DNA of 64,000 nucleotides. It comes from Sambucus nigra. Its lineage: Eukaryota > Streptophyta > Magnoliopsida > Dipsacales > Adoxaceae. Made by a program: the position numbers and the translations under genes. This document shows, piece by piece, positions 58,373-64,000 of this stretch (positions are counted from its first letter, which is position 1; every line of letters starts with the position of its first letter). The notes below the pieces were generated by a model. It did not search any database and was not told the origin of the DNA. It worked only from the letters and a program-made list of their open reading frames with translations. The stretch covers positions 75,514,751-75,578,750 of the forward strand of contig OX422223.1 in the NCBI GenBank assembly GCA_949130495.1, written 5' to 3'.

Positions 58373-59294
58373 TGTTGAAAAATTGGACTTAAAAAGCTGT
58401 CCAGAATTTTCTGGACAGAATTTTGAGCAAACTTTGAGCTCAAATTTAAGTGAGACCCACACTATGAAAATTGTGGGACCATATACGAACGCGTTCTCCT
58501 ACGCAAGGAGATTAACGTAGTATATTCATATGTCCAATTTCAATAAGTTATGAATGATAAATATGTTCCTAAAGTGACTCACAAAGCAATGAAAGTTAAT
58601 GAATTGGGTATGTTTTAACTCTTGTCCCACATTGGAAGAGTAGTGAAAAGTTCATGTTTTAATAACACTCCAAGTATGGACTAAGGCTTGGATGCCTTGG
58701 GGTATCCCAACTCTTTGAAGGGGAGATGACCTACACTATGCATGTGTTGCGCTTGGGCCAAAAGCCCACACGAGCGCGCGCGCCGGCCGGCCGACTCGGG
58801 CTCGGGGTTATAAAATTCTCCTACATTTTTTGGCAGAATTATTTAAACTTTCTGGGCTTTTATTAATTCCAGCATTCAAGACAAAATATATAAATACAAA
58901 CATTTCCCTCCCGTTTTAACGACTGAAAAAATAACCCTCCAGAAAATTCCGAAAATGTTGTTTCATCTAGAAAAATGTTTTCTTCATTTATGCATATCAT
59001 ATCACTGGCCATTAACACAAATTTGTATTCGTTGGCATTAATTATTGTTGTGCTACATAATTAATTCAGGAAACCCGTTCTATCTTGGGAGATAATTATT
59101 CAATAACCTTTGAGCACGTTGGAGGGAATAAATTTTCCTTAAGAAGACTGTTCTTCAGAGCTCGGATTTATCTTTAATTCTGTTATTATTTCTGCAAATT
59201 CAAATAAGTGTTAATTTCTGTAAATTCTCTTTATTTCTATAATTATATTAATAGTTCAGATTTCTGTATTTTTGTATTTATTAACAAATTTTAC
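58373..59294 (+). repeat. copia-3 3' LTR, right arm (about 922 bp)
   Basis: Starts TGTTGAAAAATTGG after CATATGGGTGAT and ends ...AATTTTACA. Matches the left-arm LTR inverted. Confidence 0.75.
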
Positions 59295-59394
59295 ATGGCC
59301 GGTAAACACAAGGTCGGTTAACATACAAGAGATCTATTAAAATTTTAATATTAAAGAAAACATTTTAAACTAACTTACCACCCCCAAGTGGAAG

Positions 59395-60770
59395 ATACCT
59401 TCCTTATGAAGGCCATCCATATGGAAATTCTTCAATGTCGACATCCTTAGGCAACATGACATCCCAGAGAAACTAACGTCGACATTATAATATGTTGAGT
59501 CATCAGTAGTAACGAGCTATTCTCATTAAGAAAAGTGATTGTCCAAGGTTGACCTTGGACAATAAAGTGGATGGCGGAGACCCTGTCATCTTTGGGGTGA
59601 TCAGTACATGTAGATTATTCCCCCTGGTTGGTGTACCAAGGGGTCTTGTTTTTTATTTGTTTTTGTTATTCTCGACCTTCTTCTCTTTCTCTCTATTCTC
59701 TTTATCTCTAGAAAAGATTATTATTTTCTTTAATGTTCTATATGCACATTGGGCGGCCTGATCAACCTACTCCCCCTTATTTGTTAGACTCATCCTGGGA
59801 GTATCAAGTTCAACAACACGCCTTGGGAAACCTATAATATCTTTTTAGTGTTGGAGTAGGGAGAAAATGTGAAGTTCTCTTCTTCTTTTACCTCTTCCCA
59901 AATACGACCAGAAGAACCGTTCACCTCATATGAAAATAGAGGGTTAAGGTAATTGTCCCGAAAGTATTCTTGATGATGAATAGATTTATTCCCTTTTAAA
60001 ATCAATGAAGATAATTTAAGTCGATGAGGAAGCCTAGCCTACACAAATCCATCTTGCCTCGGCATTGATGATGGAAATGGCTATTGGGATAAAAGAGCCA
60101 CCGACCACAATGTAATTGGTTATACTCATACGGGGAATATTAGTAAAGTTATTAGTTGATGCAACAGTAAATTCGTAACCAATAAGTATGTGAGATTCTA
60201 TTGAAGAAAATGTTGCTCAGTGGCGAGTTCGCCGATCCAAGACATTTTTAAAATCAACAAGGTTAACTTCAAAGTATTTCAGTTTTCTCTTGCAATGAAT
60301 ATCTTCATATAAAATAAGAAATACAAATTAGTAACTCACAAAGTTGTATTGATAAAGATTTAAATGAACGATAAATAATCTACCAGGAGATCCGGTCTCC
60401 ATGGGCATAGAAAGACCCGCACCGCATAGTTCTCACCATATAATCGTCAGTTTAAAAATTACGTCTTTATCTGTGTTCTTTTGGGACTTGGGAAGATATG
60501 TAAGCACATTATGGGACTTGTCCTTAACCTAAATGTGGTAAGTGCTAAACCCATGTGATGTTTGAAGGCCGTAATAGTACCCGTTCTTATTAAGGCATAG
60601 GTTAGTGCCCCATATTTGGTTATGGATACTATACCCATTAAAATTGAGAAGAAACTTCCATTTTACTGGATATTTAAGATTCTGTAAAAAGCTTCCATTT
60701 GGTTTATGGCTACTATACACATACATATACCTGTAATTAGTGGATGGGGAAACATGGGGCATTCCACGTG
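59395..60770 (-). pseudogene. gypsy-4 antisense gene remnant, 5' exons
   Basis: Several open pieces on the minus strand. The longest (60762-60529) reads YVYSSHKPNGSFLQNLKYPV then KWKFLL, resembling in spacing the ARRPEKKMLLVTQTSNHNW/KPRYFF part of the gypsy-1 accessory protein. Another (about 59990-59840) is acidic (IWEEVKEEENFTFSP). A GGTG/GTAAGT donor-like site lies near 59393. With 55263-55530 it would form one gene interrupted by copia-3. Weak evidence; a host pseudogene is not excluded. Confidence 0.4.
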
Positions 60771-60910
60771 TAACTACACGTAGAATTAAAATAATCCTAT
60801 GTCATTGAGGGTCTTAGTCAGCCTTCAATTGTGGACTGAATAAAGATGATTCTATAAATAATAACGGAAAATATGTCCAAGTAAAATCCTATTACAACCT
60901 AATAATATAA

Positions 60911-62016
60911 GGTCTCGTTTGATACGCCGTATAAGAGGTCCGGATAGGATAGGATAAGAATCGGATTGGATAGGATAAAGATGGGCCGTATAAGGCTTAT
61001 TCCAACACTGCGTTTGGAACAATTCCGAATAAAAAGACAGGATGGGATATAATAATACAGTCATGTGTTTGAAATGCTCCGGATAGGATTAATTTATCTC
61101 CAGTTTTTCAAAAATACCCTTCTTTTGTATTTAATAATAAAAAAATACAAAAATATATTGTTATCACATATTTTAACTCAATAACATAATATTTAATTCC
61201 ACGTGGGATGTCAAAAAAATAATATTATGAGATGAAAATATGTATTTGTATTTATAATTTGTACACACTCAACCACTAGTAATCACTTACACGCATTCAA
61301 AAACCTTGTGTACACAAACTAGCTGTAAAAAATAATGAGATAGTAAAACTGGTTGCTTACTATCTTCTCTTTCGATTCAAAACAAATCAGTTGCAGAAAA
61401 TTGCTTGAAGTCACAACTCAATAACATTGATTTTACCCAAAATAGTCGTCAAAAATATGCAGAAACAAATAAATTGAATTGTACACAGTTTTCAACTTAT
61501 CTAGCATATAGGTTAATAATACATTAAAAAAAATATGTGTAATAAAATATTAGGGGTGAATTAACAACACATAACTTTCAACTTGTCTAGTAGGTGAGTT
61601 AACATAATATTTGCATCGATTTAAACCAAAATAGTAGTTCATGATAAAGCAACAAATAAAACAAAATAGAAAAAAAATAAAAAAATGAGGAGGTTACCTA
61701 CCGTGATGAAAATTATGAATGGAGAGTTATGTGAATCAAAGGGACCGCCGACTACTATCTAATACTTGAGATAGTGCAAGTTGCGTGAGTTTTTTTATAA
61801 CTTAATAAGGGCAGAGTAGTAATTTTTAAACAAATTTTGACACCGTATAATTTTATAGGACCTTAGAGGTGGGATTTTTTTATCCCACTCCTTGTGGGTA
61901 AGGAGCTCACTTTGGATAACTTATTCCATCTCATATCCCATCCGAAATTACATCAAACATTGGATAGGATAATTTTATCCAATACGAACCTCTTATACGG
62001 CGCATCAAACGAGGCC
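60911..62016. mobile_element. PIF/Harbinger-like non-autonomous element (1106 bp)
   Basis: Terminal inverted repeats of 29 bp with two mismatches: left GGTCTCGTTTGATACGCCG..., right (inverse) GGCCTCGTTTGATGCGCCG.... TAA flanks both sides (60908-60910 and 62017-62019), the usual PIF/Harbinger target. Subterminal GGATAGGATA-type repeats. No transposase ORF. Confidence 0.88.
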
Positions 62017-62019
62017 TAA

Positions 62020-63850
62020 ATGATAAGGCTGAAGATATATGCCCGTAGTTGTATGAGGAATGCATATGAAAATAGTTTATGTAGATTGTACTCTTGTACC
62101 AATATATAAATCCCCCTATTATGATGAAAGGGATATAGAACAACATTTTACTTATGGATTGGACTCTAAGCTAAAATTTTCTAGCACTCTAAGTCGTCTT
62201 TCTTTTTGTTGAATAAAATCACCCATTTATCCCTTCCCCACGAACATATGCATGATCAATCTGTAGAACCACATATATTCTTATGTTTTTGTTGTTACTT
62301 CATTCATATTCGTGGGTAAATTTTTTATTTAACATTATTGTAGATTTTTGCCCTTATAATATAATTTCTCGAATCAAATTCAATTATAATATGGAATCAA
62401 TATCGCAATAAATCACACAGCTACCATGCACACACAAATGCACTGCACACAATATTAATCAATATTAAATAATAAACACTAAATATTTAAAAATACGAGG
62501 TATTATAAGAGAAACCTTTGTGTTTTATGATTGTTCATTCATTTTCAAACCCTTGAAGAAGCTTAAAACACCTTAGACTAAAGAGGCGACGATTTTTTTA
62601 ATCTTGATCATCTTTTTCTATCTTCACTTCTTTGCATATGATACCTTTCCCTTTTGATTGGGGTTGAGCAATAACAAAGAGGAAGAATAACTTTGTGAAC
62701 CTATGAATTTTTTAATTACTTAACCTTCATCCATTTTAGGTACTTTATTCAGATGAGAGTTTGTGTGATATTTATGACTTATTTGGGGTTCCATAAGTAT
62801 TGGAATCAAAAGATTCATCTTCTAAGAGTACCACTTTTCAAATGTTCAAGAGCAACATTACTGATCATAAATAAAGACATTAAATATGTTGATATTCTCA
62901 CCGATATTGTCCAACCTTTCTAATGATTGGTGAAGAATGGTGAGGTGTGCGCTAGAGTGAAAGGAGTGTAAGACTCAAGTTTTTAAGTCTTTACCAAGTT
63001 TTTAGTGAGTCTGTTCTCCTCATAAATCGAATGTTATGTTTTGATTTTCATTTTTTGTATGATTTATTTTTATGCGTCATTGATGAATCTTATCATATAC
63101 ACTTTTAAGCTGTACTTTTTATTTAAGGGATTTTTTTTATTTAACCCTTTTGTAATAGTGTCGTATTATGACATAGCCCCCTCAATATGAATAAATTATA
63201 CATAATCCCTAGATTCTAACACAATTACTTTTTCGCTGAAAAGTTGATCTAATTCATATTTTGACTTAACCCCTATATCTTATGGATACAAATATCTTTC
63301 TTCTTCCCCACTTTATCTTCTTTCCAAAATCCAACAAATTTATTTTAAAAATATTTTTATGGAAAATTGTGCCTACCAAACGCACACAAATGTGGAAAAA
63401 AATCTATTTTGCCACCTTTTTTCCATTTGACATGGAAAATATTGCTTATAAAATGGAGCCTAATTTCAACTTCCATTCCTGATTAGCCATGGGTCCCACC
63501 GAGAGTTATAGAAGAACATGAGAACCTTTTAGTCCCCAAGTTTTGTACGTGATGATCTTTCATGCTATTTCTAAGCGCTAGCGATGCTTCAAAAGGCTCA
63601 TAGAAAATTGAATTGAAATCTTTGAAATTTCAAAAGAAGTCCGGTTATCTATGGACACTCAAGTCAACAGAAAGAGAAAGTTGAATATATTGAGATGGGC
63701 AATGAATGGTGGGTTTTAGGATGGAGACATGTCGATACCCAAGACCCTCGACGGACTTGCCCGAGCAATCCCCGGAGACCCACTTCCATTGGGATTATCT
63801 CAAGGGGTGAGGCTATCAAGGTCCAAACAAGTTGATTTCTTTCGGCGCTT
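62020..63850. other. AT-rich DNA without recognisable genes
   Basis: No ORF with family motifs on either strand. A TATA-like CCAATATATAAATCCCCC near 62098 may belong to an old LTR but has no supporting boundary. Confidence 0.5.
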
Positions 63851-63852
63851 CA

Positions 63853-63962
63853 TAGAAATTAGGGTTAAAAATTGTTGGATTTAGGGAAGAAGATGAAGTG
63901 GAAAATAATGAAAATTAGGGTTAAAAGTTGTTGGATTCGGGGAAGAAGACGAAATGGGGAAG
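63853..63962. repeat. Two-copy tandem duplication, 57-bp period
   Basis: AAATTAGGGTTAAAAATTGT at about 63856 and AAATTAGGGTTAAAAGTTGT at about 63913, each followed by GGAAGAAGA-type sequence. Not telomeric: the TTAGGG words are isolated. Confidence 0.75.
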
Positions 63963-64000
63963 AAGAATGACATTTTTATCTACAAAATTTAGGGGTAAGT

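Larger units (their letters stand above)
55534..59294. mobile_element. copia-3 inverted pair: two 3' ends fused tail-out as a 3.8 kb palindrome-like repeat
   Basis: Left arm 55534-57454 is the inverse of right arm 57481-59294, with about 26 bp between them. Each arm contains, from the centre outward, RNase H C-terminus, 3' UTR, polypurine tract and an LTR. The arms are similar but clearly diverged, so this is not a recent perfect duplication. Flanks (AATCC left, TGGCC right) do not match as a target duplication. Confidence 0.88.

Noticed and set aside
59549..59761. 70-aa plus-strand ORF with a hydrophobic stretch
   Set aside because: T-rich low-complexity DNA antisense to gypsy-4 remnants; no start or conservation evidence.
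63130..63270. Possible small inverted-repeat element
   Set aside because: Only short T-rich and A-rich matches; no terminal repeat or target duplication could be defined.
63853..63962. Interstitial telomere repeats
   Set aside because: TTAGGG-like words are isolated, and plant telomere repeats would be TTTAGGG in tandem.

Overview
The window looks like plant nuclear DNA, most likely from a eudicot, though the species cannot be read from it. It is almost entirely transposable elements nested in one another. I found no convincing host gene. Every long reading frame belongs to an LTR retrotransposon, a CACTA transposon or an accessory gene carried by a retrotransposon. All names below come from reading motifs, not from a database search.

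Layout: (1) 1-12100: Ty3/gypsy element 'gypsy-1' (Tat-like, minus strand), with gag-pol broken by seven stop codons and an intact three-exon gene on the opposite strand. (2) 12101-18948: right half of Ty1/copia element 'copia-1' (SIRE/Maximus-like) into which gypsy-1 inserted. It keeps RT/RNase H, an extra envelope-position ORF and the 3' LTR. (3) 18949-21786: a foldback element and the 5' part of a decayed CACTA transposase. (4) 21792-35745: complete but decayed 'copia-2' with ATTTT target duplications, inserted into the CACTA transposase and itself carrying a 2.65 kb TG...CA insertion. (5) 35751-39745: the rest of the CACTA element up to its terminal repeat. (6) 39998-52580: 'gypsy-2', a young element with GTGAC target duplications, an intact 1964-codon gag-pol and two antisense genes. 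It sits inside an older Tat-like element, 'gypsy-3' (39746-39997 and 52581-54359). (7) 55263-60770: remains of a fourth antisense retroelement gene ('gypsy-4'), interrupted by a 3.8 kb inverted repeat made of two 3' ends of a third copia family. (8) 60911-62016: a PIF/Harbinger-like non-autonomous element with TAA target duplications. (9) 62020-64000: AT-rich DNA with nothing recognisable except a short tandem duplication.

Main biological point: in both gypsy-1 and gypsy-2 the gag-pol gene and a spliced gene of unknown function run towards each other. The accessory gene has the same three-exon layout, the same intron phases (1, then 0) and the same 11-bp TATA-like promoter word in both elements. 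The two converging transcripts meet at an array of tandem repeats rich in small hairpins; the two arrays are unrelated in sequence. In gypsy-2 the hairpin stems are preserved, including one apparent compensatory change. The copia elements carry a different accessory ORF in the sense direction. The DNA upstream of it contains clusters of a TTCGAACGA-type word that also fill the LTRs.

Limits: insertion order and ages are inferred from nesting and from mismatches counted by eye. Pfam names are assigned from remembered motif patterns. The left ends of gypsy-1, copia-1, the CACTA element and gypsy-3 were not found in the window.
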